In this document: positions 6,641 to 12,091 of the stretch, one piece after another
Layout of the letters: each line of letters begins with the position of its first letter
Position numbering within the stretch: the first letter of the stretch is position 1
Made by a program: the position numbers and the translations under genes
The notes under the pieces: generated by a model
Seen by the model: only the letters and a program-made list of their open reading frames with translations
What the model was told of the DNA's origin: nothing
The model's database searches: none
Assembly (NCBI GenBank): GCA_026388365.1
Contig: JAPLJW010000285.1
Location: 1-12,091 of the forward strand
Length of the DNA: 12,091 bases
Direction: 5' to 3'
DNA from: Deltaproteobacteria bacterium
GTDB lineage: Bacteria > Desulfobacterota > Syntrophia > Syntrophales > UBA5619

Positions 6641-6700
6641 TATGTTGCAGATACCTGCGAACGCTCTTCTGCATTGATAGACACACGGTTCTTTTAAGGC
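6638..6700 (+). repeat. Partial third copy of the 346-bp tandem repeat
   Basis: From the stop codon of the second 59-aa gene, TATGTTGCAGATACCTGCGA and what follows match the start of units 1 and 2 at the same 346-bp offset. Similarity is clearly lower and fades near 6700. This looks like the oldest copy or the original junction of the duplication. Confidence 0.75.
6644..6662 (+). other. Conserved post-stop hairpin, copy 3
   Basis: GTTGCAG and CTGCGAAC around an ATAC loop. Substitutions relative to copies 1 and 2 (AAAT loop) fall in the loop and leave the stem intact. Confidence 0.4.
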
Positions 6701-6800
6701 GTGATCTCCGTTTGCCATTGACGACGCGACCCCTGGAAACAGCGCAGCATATCTTGTGCGATAATTTTAGTTTCAACGGAATGCATCCGGAAATGAGAAA

Positions 6801-6974
6801 ATGATGAGACAGTTTTTAACTGTAGCTGGCCTGATCATTGACAATTTTGTTTTATAGTCGGCGATCACCGTACTTCCCATGCATGCACTCATCTTTGCAA
6901 GTATCGTTATTTCCGGTGTGCTGATGCTGCGTGGTATGGCGCACTTCAGAAAAACAGCGGACAGGGACCAGTAG
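6801..6974 (+). pseudogene. Small membrane-protein ORF interrupted by in-frame TAG
   Basis: From ATG 6801 the frame reads MMRQFLTVAGLIIDNFVL, then TAG at 6855-6857, then SAITVLPMHALIFASIVISG and VLMLRGMAHFRKTADRDQ to a second TAG at 6972-6974. Ignoring the first stop gives 57 residues with two hydrophobic spans and a charged tail, the same plan as its neighbours. A single C-to-T change in a CAG codon would explain it. Either the gene is dead, or the UAG is read through (including as pyrrolysine, known in some anaerobes). The upstream ribosome site is poor (GGAAATGAGAA), which favours a pseudogene. The rest of the 6641-7049 gap holds only the partial third repeat and no other gene I can see. 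Confidence 0.5.
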
Positions 6975-7049
6975 GCTCCGAGTCAATCATAAGGGCAACC
7001 AGATTGCCACGATGATCGGTGTAAATATCGGATTATGAAAGGAGAATTT

Positions 7050-7193
7050 ATGGAAAACGAAAAGGAAGAAAAAGCTCCAGTGAATACCAAAACAGAAAGC
7101 AAGCTGGTCAAAATATTTAGAAGGATTTTCATGATCGTTTTTTCCCTGGGGATGATATTTCTGTTATACCGGATGGCGATCCATTCCCGGTAG
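7050..7193 (+). CDS. Small single-span membrane protein, 47 aa
   Basis: ATG at 7050 with AAAGGAGA (7038-7045) in good position. The N-terminal ~20 residues are highly charged (MENEKEEKAPVNTKTESK), followed by basic KIFRR and one hydrophobic span (~26-40, IFMIVFSLGMIFLLY), ending RMAIHSR. Its layout parallels the 49-aa protein at 5517 (acidic head, ESK, basic patch, span, basic end). It is too short for most annotation pipelines. Function unknown. The following 7194-7421 gap contains a 6-bp inverted repeat (GCTCAT 7282-7287 / ATGAGC 7301-7306) and no recognisable gene. Confidence 0.68.
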   Translation: MENEKEEKAPVNTKTESKLVKIFRRIFMIVFSLGMIFLLYRMAIHSR

Positions 7194-7421
7194 GGAAAAG
7201 ACCTGGACCAGGTAGAGAATAAGGAAGGGGAAATGCAATAACTAATCTTTGACAGCTCACCACCCCAGACGAAAGGTCAGCGCTCATTCAATGACATAAG
7301 ATGAGCCCCTTCAAGAATCATCCTCTATACAAATCATGCACGCTGACCCTGTGGTTCTGATCTCCGGGCAAGCGAGATTTATTTAAACTCAGGTCTTGAA
7401 AAAAGGCATCAGGAGTCATAC

Positions 7422-7622
7422 ATGCTCAGAGCAACCCGTTTCCTGATTTTATTCTTTCTGAGTATCGCCGCGCTGATCGGTATTAAAGCTTTGGATCTGC
7501 ACGTGCTGCTCACCATTTTGTTCGTGATCCCGATAACCATTGTCGCACTCATCAGCATACTTTCCTTTATGATTGGAAAAGCACCGAAGACCACTGAGCC
7601 GCAAAATCGGTGGCGGGGTTAA
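7422..7622 (+). CDS. Small two-span membrane protein, 66 aa
   Basis: ATG at 7422, ribosome site AGGAG at 7411-7415. Spans at ~7-23 (FLILFFLSIAALIGIK) and ~28-52 (VLLTILFVIPITIVALISIL), then a basic tail with KAPKTTEPQNRWRG. The SIAALIGIKALDL segment matches IAALIGIKMMDL of the tandem 59-aa proteins at the same position, so it is a diverged member of that family with a different tail. This repeated motif is the best evidence that the short frames are real genes and not chance. Function unknown. Confidence 0.75.
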   Translation: MLRATRFLILFFLSIAALIGIKALDLHVLLTILFVIPITIVALISILSFMIGKAPKTTEPQNRWRG

Positions 7623-7691
7623 AGATGAAGAGGAACTGTTGGCGGACGTAATCGTGATGTGTAATCGTTTGCTTACATAGATGGAGGTCGT

Positions 7692-8024
7692 ATGGGACTA
7701 TTGAATGGATTAATGGGACTGTTCAAACCCAAGACCGTGAAAGAGATTCGTGATGGCACCTGGGGACATCTGGTTCACGCCCATGGTTTGACCGTAGATA
7801 CACTTTCTCAAAATATCAGATGTGTAGATAAACCCGGCATGAAAGATGGTTTCCAGGTTAACCTCCTCCGTATATTCTCGTTAAGTGATGTTGAAAAGAA
7901 AGGCATAACGATTACCGGCTGGGAGACCTTCGACCAGTACCCGGAACTGATCATGTTCGAGGGCTACCTCGACGGCAAGAACCAGGCACACCTGGAAAGG
8001 AAAAATGGGCAAAAGGCAGGATAA
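7692..8024 (+). CDS. 110-aa protein of unknown function
   Basis: ATG at 7692 with GGAGG at 7684-7688. The start MGLLNGLMGLFKPK could form an amphipathic, membrane-touching helix. The rest is soluble-looking: GTWGHLVHAHGLTVDTL (22-38), CVDKPGMKDGFQVNLLRIFSLSDVE, ITITGWETFDQYPELIMFEGYLDGK, with the many Gly turns and alternating strands of a small beta-rich domain. One Cys (44). I do not recognise the family. It closes the island: its stop codon is 3 bases before repeat copy 2. Being the only soluble effector-sized product besides the regulator, it may act with the small membrane proteins; this is inference from position. Confidence 0.75.
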   Translation: MGLLNGLMGLFKPKTVKEIRDGTWGHLVHAHGLTVDTLSQNIRCVDKPGMKDGFQVNLLRIFSLSDVEKKGITITGWETFDQYPELIMFEGYLDGKNQAHLERKNGQKAG

Positions 8025-8027
8025 TTT

Positions 8028-8183
8028 TTTGAGTCGAGCAGATCGGTTTCTCCCGATTTACTGAAGGGCGATGTTTGTTTCCCACGGTAGCTGCCTGATT
8101 TCCCGGCGGCGCCACATCAATTCAAGCATTAACATCTTTACTCTCGCATGATTCTCAAAATCCCTCAATCACTCAGCAGGGAA
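8028..8183. repeat. 156-bp direct repeat, copy 2
   Basis: Matches 4329-4484 in the same orientation, ungapped, 7 mismatches. Identity ends after CAGGGAA on the right and at the T-run on the left. A hairpin (ATCGG/CCGAT) near its left end might also end transcription of the preceding array. Confidence 0.9.
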
Positions 8184-8242
8184 ATTTGAAGAGTAGAAAG
8201 ATAGGCCGTCAGATAATGTTTGCCATCTGCAATCAACAGCTT

Positions 8243-8515
8243 TTATTTAACAGAACGCACCGGGAGCACCCGAGCGTCTAAGTAGGTCGAAGGGGGAGAC
8301 CAGCGCCGTGCGCCGTTGGTGAAATTGAAGCGGGCGGCAGAGGAACTGGTTACATCCGACGCCCAGGGACAGCAAGCCGTCAGGGTGATCAGGGGGGTCA
8401 GATGATACCCGTTTTGGCCCGCAACAGCACCGTCATACAAATCCGCCAGCTCAACCTGCGTCGGCATCAACAGTTGCGATTTGAAATCCGGATCTTCGTC
8501 GGGTTGACCGATTTA
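8243..8515 (-). pseudogene. Relic of a DUF1566-like domain protein, C-terminal part
   Basis: Open minus-strand frame between an in-frame stop at 8513-8515 and the stop at 8243. It reads DPDFKSQLLMPTQVELADLYD, a Gly/Asn stretch, then YHLTPLITLTACCPWASDVT, SSSAARFNFTNG, RRWSPPSTYLDARVLPVRSV. The order MPT-x-x-EL, a Cys/Trp-Ala-Ser segment, aromatic-F-F-NG, W-S and a final L-PVRS is that of DUF1566/paralogous surface-protein domains, but only the C-terminal part is present, with no start or ribosome site. Hence a decayed remnant. It is bounded by a piece of the 156-bp repeat and a 20-bp element at its upstream end. Nothing else is seen in 8184-8561. Confidence 0.5.
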
Positions 8516-8525
8516 CTGAAGGGCG
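8508..8525 (+). repeat. 18-bp piece of the 156-bp repeat
   Basis: CCGATTTACTGAAGGGCG also occurs at 8053-8070 (identical) and at 4354-4371 (one difference). Here it runs directly into the 20-bp element that follows. Confidence 0.6.
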
Positions 8526-8543
8526 CATCAACCGGATGAACCT
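8524..8543 (+). repeat. 20-bp dispersed element, copy A
   Basis: CGCATCAACCGGATGAACCT is identical at 9228-9247; a 19-bp inverted version with one change lies at 11427-11445. Copies A and B bracket the lipoprotein gene. Confidence 0.8.
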
Positions 8544-8561
8544 GAAAAAATAGGGTGGCGC

Positions 8562-9149
8562 TTAGCGGGGCATTTCTCCTACCATCGTCTTGATCAAATC
8601 TTCGGCGACATCGGCCAGGTCCGGCCTGAACAGCATGTAACTTTCTGCCTCATGATGACCGGCCTTCCACATGATCCTTCCGGTGGAGGCTTCGACCATC
8701 TTGATGCCCAGGCCAACCTTGCCGAATTTCTTGTCGTTTTCCCGGGTATAATTCCAGAAATCGACATTAATGACAATAAACGCATCCACCTGCGATGTCT
8801 CTCCGATCTTTTTACTGAGGTTGCTGTCGGATACATTGATCGTCTTGAGTTTGACCAGATAATCGAGGACGGTTCTCCTGTAATCTTCATTGCTTTGGAG
8901 CTGGTTGACTATCGTTGCGGCATCGACCACGTCCGTAAACCATTTCTTATCCACCAGGACCCCTGCAACAATCTGTTCTACAATACCGCGCGCTTCCTCA
9001 TACGTGCCGACATCGGCCGGAAGAACGGCAACCTTCTGGGGATGAAAATCTTTTGCTTCGCGGGCTACCTGTGAATATCGCAGGCCCCCGCACGCCGATA
9101 ATAAGAACAACGCGAGAAGGACCATGCAGGGTCTTGCCGCTATTTTCAT
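8562..9149 (-). CDS. Lipoprotein, CsgG/GNA1162 (DUF799)-like
   Basis: 195 aa from ATG at 9149, chosen over the longer 9206 start because MKIAARPCMVLLALFLLSAC gives a clean lipoprotein signal with lipobox LSAC (C20), an AAAGGGG ribosome site precedes it, and a promoter fits just upstream. Glycine at +2 favours the outer membrane. The body has KVAVLPADVGTYEEAR (39-54), a VDAFIVINVDFWNY strand region (121-134), GLGIKMVEASTGRIMWKAGHHE (146-167) and a helical C-terminus RPDLADVAEDLIKTMV. That arrangement (AVLP near the start, 'V-D-A-strand', 'G-R-I-x-W') is common to CsgG/LpoB/DUF799-like lipoproteins. Precise role unknown; assembly or envelope stress functions are known for relatives. It is followed by no obvious T-tract terminator. 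Confidence 0.7.
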   Translation of the reverse strand: MKIAARPCMVLLALFLLSACGGLRYSQVAREAKDFHPQKVAVLPADVGTYEEARGIVEQIVAGVLVDKKWFTDVVDAATIVNQLQSNEDYRRTVLDYLVKLKTINVSDSNLSKKIGETSQVDAFIVINVDFWNYTRENDKKFGKVGLGIKMVEASTGRIMWKAGHHEAESYMLFRPDLADVAEDLIKTMVGEMPR

Positions 9150-9174
9150 TGTCAACGCCCCTTTAAATTTCCCC

Positions 9175-9206
9175 GGAATTCTGTAATTCCCGCTCGAGGA
9201 AATCAA
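9175..9206 (-). promoter_or_regulatory. Promoter with overlapping dyad for the lipoprotein gene
   Basis: On the minus strand TTGATT (9201-9206) and CAGAAT (9178-9183) are 17 bp apart, placing the start of transcription about 20 nt before ATG 9149. The perfect inverted repeat GGAATT-CTGT-AATTCC (9175-9190) covers the -10 box and could be an operator. Confidence 0.4.
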
Positions 9207-9227
9207 ACAGTTTTTTTAAAGGAAGGT

Positions 9228-9247
9228 CGCATCAACCGGATGAACCT
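9228..9247 (+). repeat. 20-bp dispersed element, copy B
   Basis: Identical to copy A (8524-8543) and inverted relative to copy C (11427-11445). It forms the left arm of the 12-bp hairpin described separately. Confidence 0.8.
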
Positions 9248-9266
9248 CAAAAACGGTTCATCCGGT
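9235..9266. other. 12-bp perfect hairpin built on element copy B
   Basis: ACCGGATGAACC (9235-9246) pairs with GGTTCATCCGGT (9255-9266) around the loop TCAAAAAC. No T-tract follows on either strand, so it may be part of a dispersed repeat or a 3'-end stabiliser rather than a terminator. Confidence 0.6.
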
Positions 9267-9332
9267 GCAATTCGATCGCTGCATCGGTTCCGACGCATAT
9301 CCTCGCCGACCGGAGACGAGCCCGTGAGAAAC

Positions 9333-9376
9333 ATCAAAGGCGCTCCGGATGGCTTTCCCCCCGGGGCGCCTTTGAT
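9333..9376 (-). terminator. Terminator of the beta-oxidation gene
   Basis: ATCAAAGGCGCTCCGG (9333-9348) pairs with CCGGGGCGCCTTTGAT (9361-9376), a 16-bp stem with one G-U pair and a 12-nt loop, 17 bp beyond the stop of the minus-strand gene. The A/T-rich outer stem ends give the usual A-stem-T form, though no long T-run follows. Confidence 0.65.
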
Positions 9377-9392
9377 TCCCATCAACCCTTTT

Positions 9393-11390
9393 TCAGTAAA
9401 AATTCTTCCCGTAGAGCTTTTGGCTCAGACCGATGAGGTCGGCCCACTTCATCGGACCGCCCTTGTCGGCGGGAAAACCGAGCCCCCAGATCATCCCGAC
9501 GTCGATCATCCGGACATCATCGACGATCTTCCGGTCGAGGATGTCTTTCCCCACCTGGACCATCGCCGTCAGGAGTCCCAGTTGGATCTCCTCTTCGCCG
9601 GCCTCGTGCGGCGAACGCTTTGCGATGAGCGGCAGGACAGCGGGATCGACGCTCCCGTCCTTCAGGAAGAAGCCCTTCCCCGACTTTTTCAGCCCGAGGC
9701 GCCCCGATTCCACCACGTTCTTGAGGGTGTCCTGTTTGATACCCATCCCGACGAAGGCCTTGTAGGGGATGTCGATTCCCACCTCATCCGTGAGCCGGAT
9801 GGGTCCCACGGGCATCCCGAAACGGGTCATAGCCCGGTCCACCTTTTCGATCGAATTTCCCTCCTCAATGTATTTCAGGGCGTTGACGAGGTTGGGAAAG
9901 AGCATTGCATTGACGACGAAGCCCGCGTTATCCCGGCAGACAATCGGCCGCTTCCGGATCAGGCCTGCGAAGTTGAGGAGATTGTCGATCGTCTCCTGCG
10001 CGGTCTTTTCGCCCCGGATCACCTCCACGAGCTGCATCAGCCAGACGGGGGAGAAGAAGTGGAGCCCCCCGAACCGCTCCGGTTTCGCCACAAAGGGCGC
10101 CATCGACGTGATGGGGATCGACGAGGTGTTGCTCGCGATGATGCAGTCCTCCCGGACGACCCCGCAGAGCTCCCCATAAACCTGTTTCTTTACGCCGAGC
10201 TCCTCAAAGACCGCCTCGACGACGATGTCCATCTCCCGGAAGGCCGCGGTGTACTCCGAGACGGCCGTGAGACGGGCCATGATCGCATCGACGGGCTCCT
10301 TGAGCCGTTTCTTTTCGGCCATCCCGTCCAGTATTTTCCGGACGAAAGCCTTGCCCGGCTCCAGCGCTTCGGGAATGTCCTTCACCAGCACGGGAAGCGG
10401 GGTGTTCCGGAGGATTTCGATGACGATCCCCCGTCCCATCGTCCCGAAGCCGAGGACCGCCGCCTTGCCGAGCGGCTTGGGGACGAACCCTTTCGTCATC
10501 ATCGCCTTCGGCTTGTCCGTCATCCCCTTGATGAAGAAGGTGTTAATGCTCCCCTTGGCCTCTTTCGAGAGGACAACCTCCACGAAGTTGGCCTTCTCCA
10601 GTTCCAGACCCTGTTCGAGGGGAAGCTTCAGCCCCTCGTGCATCGATTTGAGGGCGAGCATCGGCCCCGGGATCTCCCGGCCCTTGGTCGCCTTGAGGAT
10701 CCCGGCCTTGGCCATCTCGGCGACGGCGTCGATCTGGGAGAAATCCTGGGCGGGCCGCTTCAGGTCCGCCGTTCCCGCGATGACCTGTTCGAGGAGCGCC
10801 CTCGCCGACGCAAGCAGGTCGCCTTCCGCGGGAATAAGCCGGTCCACGATGCCCATCTCATACGCCTTGGCGGCCGGAAGCATCGTCCCCTTCAGGATCA
10901 GTTCGAAGGCGCCGTAGCCGATCAAACGGGGCAGACGCTGCGTCCCCCCGCCGCCGGGAAAGAGACCCACGTTACACTCCGGCAGGCCGATGAGGGTGTT
11001 CTTCCCCTCCTTCGCGATCCGGGCCGTACAGGCGAGCGAGAATTCAAGACCTCCGCCGAGGCAGTGGCCGTGGATCGCCGCAACCGAGGGAAACCCCAGG
11101 GCGATCAGACGGGCGAAGGAGCCGTGGAAGAGATCCAGGGTCCTGCGCACCTCCTCTGCACTTTCGATCTGGGAGATCAGCTTCAGGTTGGCGCCGGCGA
11201 GAAAGTTCTCCGGCTTCCCCGAGATGAAGATGATCCCGCGGATCCCCTTGGCGATCTCCAGTTCCTGCATGACCCGGTCGAAGCCGATGAAGGCGTCCTC
11301 CGTCCAGGTGTTCATCGCCTCGCCGACCACGTCGAACGTGATCACCCCGATTCCCTTCTCATCCACCACCATGTTGAATACCTTAGCCAT
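9393..11390 (-). CDS. Fused enoyl-CoA hydratase / 3-hydroxyacyl-CoA dehydrogenase (FadB/FadJ type)
   Basis: 665 aa, ATG at 11390 behind a perfect AAGGAGGT site. Catalyses two successive steps of beta-oxidation: hydration of trans-2-enoyl-CoA and NAD-dependent oxidation of L-3-hydroxyacyl-CoA. The N-terminal crotonase domain (1-~190) has an oxyanion loop IHGHCLGGGLEFSLAC and the two catalytic Glu residues, E116 and E138 (GLPECNVGLFPGGGGTQRLP). The dehydrogenase domain has the dinucleotide motif GFGTMG (314-319), NTSS (421-424), catalytic H444 in GLHFFSPV with E456, and two C-terminal helical domains (~485-665). It is slightly shorter than E. coli FadB/FadJ (about 715-730). All expected residues are intact. 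It could serve fatty acids or the lower part of aromatic or alicyclic acid degradation, and in syntrophs the pathway may also run in reverse. No thiolase or acyl-CoA dehydrogenase lies within the window, so the substrate is open. Confidence 0.93.
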   Translation of the reverse strand: MAKVFNMVVDEKGIGVITFDVVGEAMNTWTEDAFIGFDRVMQELEIAKGIRGIIFISGKPENFLAGANLKLISQIESAEEVRRTLDLFHGSFARLIALGFPSVAAIHGHCLGGGLEFSLACTARIAKEGKNTLIGLPECNVGLFPGGGGTQRLPRLIGYGAFELILKGTMLPAAKAYEMGIVDRLIPAEGDLLASARALLEQVIAGTADLKRPAQDFSQIDAVAEMAKAGILKATKGREIPGPMLALKSMHEGLKLPLEQGLELEKANFVEVVLSKEAKGSINTFFIKGMTDKPKAMMTKGFVPKPLGKAAVLGFGTMGRGIVIEILRNTPLPVLVKDIPEALEPGKAFVRKILDGMAEKKRLKEPVDAIMARLTAVSEYTAAFREMDIVVEAVFEELGVKKQVYGELCGVVREDCIIASNTSSIPITSMAPFVAKPERFGGLHFFSPVWLMQLVEVIRGEKTAQETIDNLLNFAGLIRKRPIVCRDNAGFVVNAMLFPNLVNALKYIEEGNSIEKVDRAMTRFGMPVGPIRLTDEVGIDIPYKAFVGMGIKQDTLKNVVESGRLGLKKSGKGFFLKDGSVDPAVLPLIAKRSPHEAGEEEIQLGLLTAMVQVGKDILDRKIVDDVRMIDVGMIWGLGFPADKGGPMKWADLIGLSQKLYGKNFY

Positions 11391-11426
11391 TTCCTACCTC
11401 CTTATCCGTTTGGTTGATATAAAATT

Positions 11427-11445
11427 AGGTTTATCCGGTTGATGC
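11427..11445 (-). repeat. Dispersed element, copy C (inverted)
   Basis: The minus strand reads GCATCAACCGGATAAACCT, one base different from copies A and B. It sits in the leader of the beta-oxidation gene, so copies B and C form inverted repeats around that gene. Confidence 0.75.
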
Positions 11446-11459
11446 ACACTTTCCGAAAA

Positions 11460-11488
11460 AGTATGAGATCACAGCCCGATAGCAACAA
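11460..11488 (-). promoter_or_regulatory. Weak candidate promoter for the beta-oxidation gene
   Basis: TTGTTG (11483-11488) and CATACT (11460-11465) on the minus strand are 17 bp apart. Each hexamer is a mediocre match. If correct, element copy C would be transcribed in a leader of about 60 nt. The rest of the 11391-11599 gap shows nothing I recognise. Confidence 0.25.
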
Positions 11489-11599
11489 GCGACATCACTT
11501 TCACTACTGAATGATTTCGAAAAATCTCGTTTCTAAGAATTACGGTTTGAAAGATAGTGACACCTGAAATCAGCGGCGCAGTTTACCGGCCCGTAGGAT

Positions 11600-12082
11600 T
11601 TATTGGTTGGGGCGTCCCTCATAAGACTTAATTGCATTTATACAACAACGAATAACAATATCACGAAGGTCGGATAGCGCAATCGTCACGGTTATTTTTG
11701 GATTTATATTCATCATCGGTATACCATCATAACGGAAAGAGAACCCCCAATACATACCTTCATGAACAACATCGCATCTTACATCATATAAGAAATCCGC
11801 TACTTCCTCGATATTCAGCATGCGTCTTGGGTGTTGATGAATAAAGCCACATGTTAGTATATCCTGATCAGGTTGAGACACAAGCACTTTGAAGAATTGT
11901 CGAACAAAGGCACGTGATTTTCCTTCTTTTGTGAAATTATCATGCAATTTGGCTATATGTTCTGCACAGATTATCAAAAATAATAGTTGTAGAGAATCAC
12001 GTTTGGGTCTGATTTTAGGTAGATCATCTGCCAAAGATACAAGACGTTGTGCTTGATGCATTATTATCTTTGCCGGGTGCAT
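11600..12082 (-). CDS. HEPN-like domain protein (possible RNase or toxin)
   Basis: 160 aa from ATG 12082, but no stop or ribosome site is seen between that codon and the window edge, so the true start may lie outside. The protein is mostly helical with a conserved-looking LQLLFLIICAEHIAKLHDNF helix (31-50) and the segment EEVADFLYDVRCDVVHEGMYWG (92-113). R102-x4-H107 followed by EG is the R-x4-6-H motif of HEPN domains, many of which are RNases in toxin-antitoxin, abortive-infection or related defence systems. Others are inactive or structural. No MNT-type partner is visible before the edge. The gene is A/T-rich compared with the neighbouring beta-oxidation gene, suggesting transfer. HEPN call is by motif and fold layout only. 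Confidence 0.55.
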   Translation of the reverse strand: MHPAKIIMHQAQRLVSLADDLPKIRPKRDSLQLLFLIICAEHIAKLHDNFTKEGKSRAFVRQFFKVLVSQPDQDILTCGFIHQHPRRMLNIEEVADFLYDVRCDVVHEGMYWGFSFRYDGIPMMNINPKITVTIALSDLRDIVIRCCINAIKSYEGRPNQ

Positions 12083-12091
12083 AGGGTTATC

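Noticed and set aside
5759..6684. Minus-strand frames through the tandem repeat spacers, repeated in two or three copies
   Set aside because: They recur only because the DNA is duplicated. They lack ribosome sites, and the plus-strand genes have strong sites and hydrophobic spans.
5946..6700. CRISPR array
   Set aside because: The repeat unit is 346 bp and contains a gene; there are no short repeats with unique spacers and no cas genes.
7249..7254. TTGACA hexamer as a second internal promoter
   Set aside because: No acceptable -10 hexamer is found at 16-18 bp spacing.
4329..8183. Composite transposon with insertion sequences at its ends
   Set aside because: The 156-bp repeats contain no transposase frame, no clear terminal inverted repeats, and I see no target-site duplication.
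9240..11417. 725-aa plus-strand open frame opposite the beta-oxidation gene
   Set aside because: It is the antisense shadow of a GC-rich gene whose catalytic residues are intact on the minus strand; its translation is Asp/His/Arg-rich low complexity with no recognisable domain.

Overview
The window reads as a bacterial chromosome segment, most likely from an anaerobic Desulfobacterota (delta-proteobacterial, syntroph-like) organism. This is inferred from gene content: DUF362 proteins, a NapH/NapG-type polyferredoxin, a DUF169 protein, a fused enoyl-CoA hydratase/3-hydroxyacyl-CoA dehydrogenase, and a relic resembling DUF1566 proteins. No rRNA, tRNA or other phylogenetic marker is present, so the assignment is tentative.

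Layout. (1) 1-2962, GC-rich, plus strand: the C-terminal end of a DUF362 protein, a 512-aa membrane polyferredoxin that looks like NapH fused to NapG (six cysteine clusters), then a DUF169 protein behind a strong 5' hairpin. (2) 3107-4312, minus strand: a Tat-exported DUF362 protein, convergent with region 1. (3) 4329-8183: an island visibly richer in A/T, bounded by two ungapped 156-bp direct repeats (7 mismatches by hand count). It holds a TetR-family regulator, a well-formed sigma70-type promoter, six intact very small membrane proteins (47-66 aa), one small ORF interrupted by an in-frame UAG, and a 110-aa soluble protein of unknown function. Part of it is a 346-bp tandem duplication plus a partial third copy. 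(4) 8184-8561: a relic of a DUF1566-like protein. (5) 8562-9149, minus: a lipoprotein. (6) 9393-11390, minus: a FadB/FadJ-type beta-oxidation enzyme with a strong terminator. (7) 11600-12082, minus: a HEPN-like protein, A/T-rich.

How the parts may work together. The DUF362/polyferredoxin pair looks like an electron-transfer module at the membrane. The beta-oxidation enzyme fits fatty-acid or aromatic-acid degradation in the same kind of organism. The least explained part is the repeat-bounded island: a TetR regulator beside an array of duplicated micro-membrane proteins with a conserved post-stop hairpin. It is the best candidate here for an undescribed system. A short 19-20 bp element occurs three times around regions 5 and 6, and may be a dispersed repeat. 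All calls rest on reading the sequence; no database search was run.
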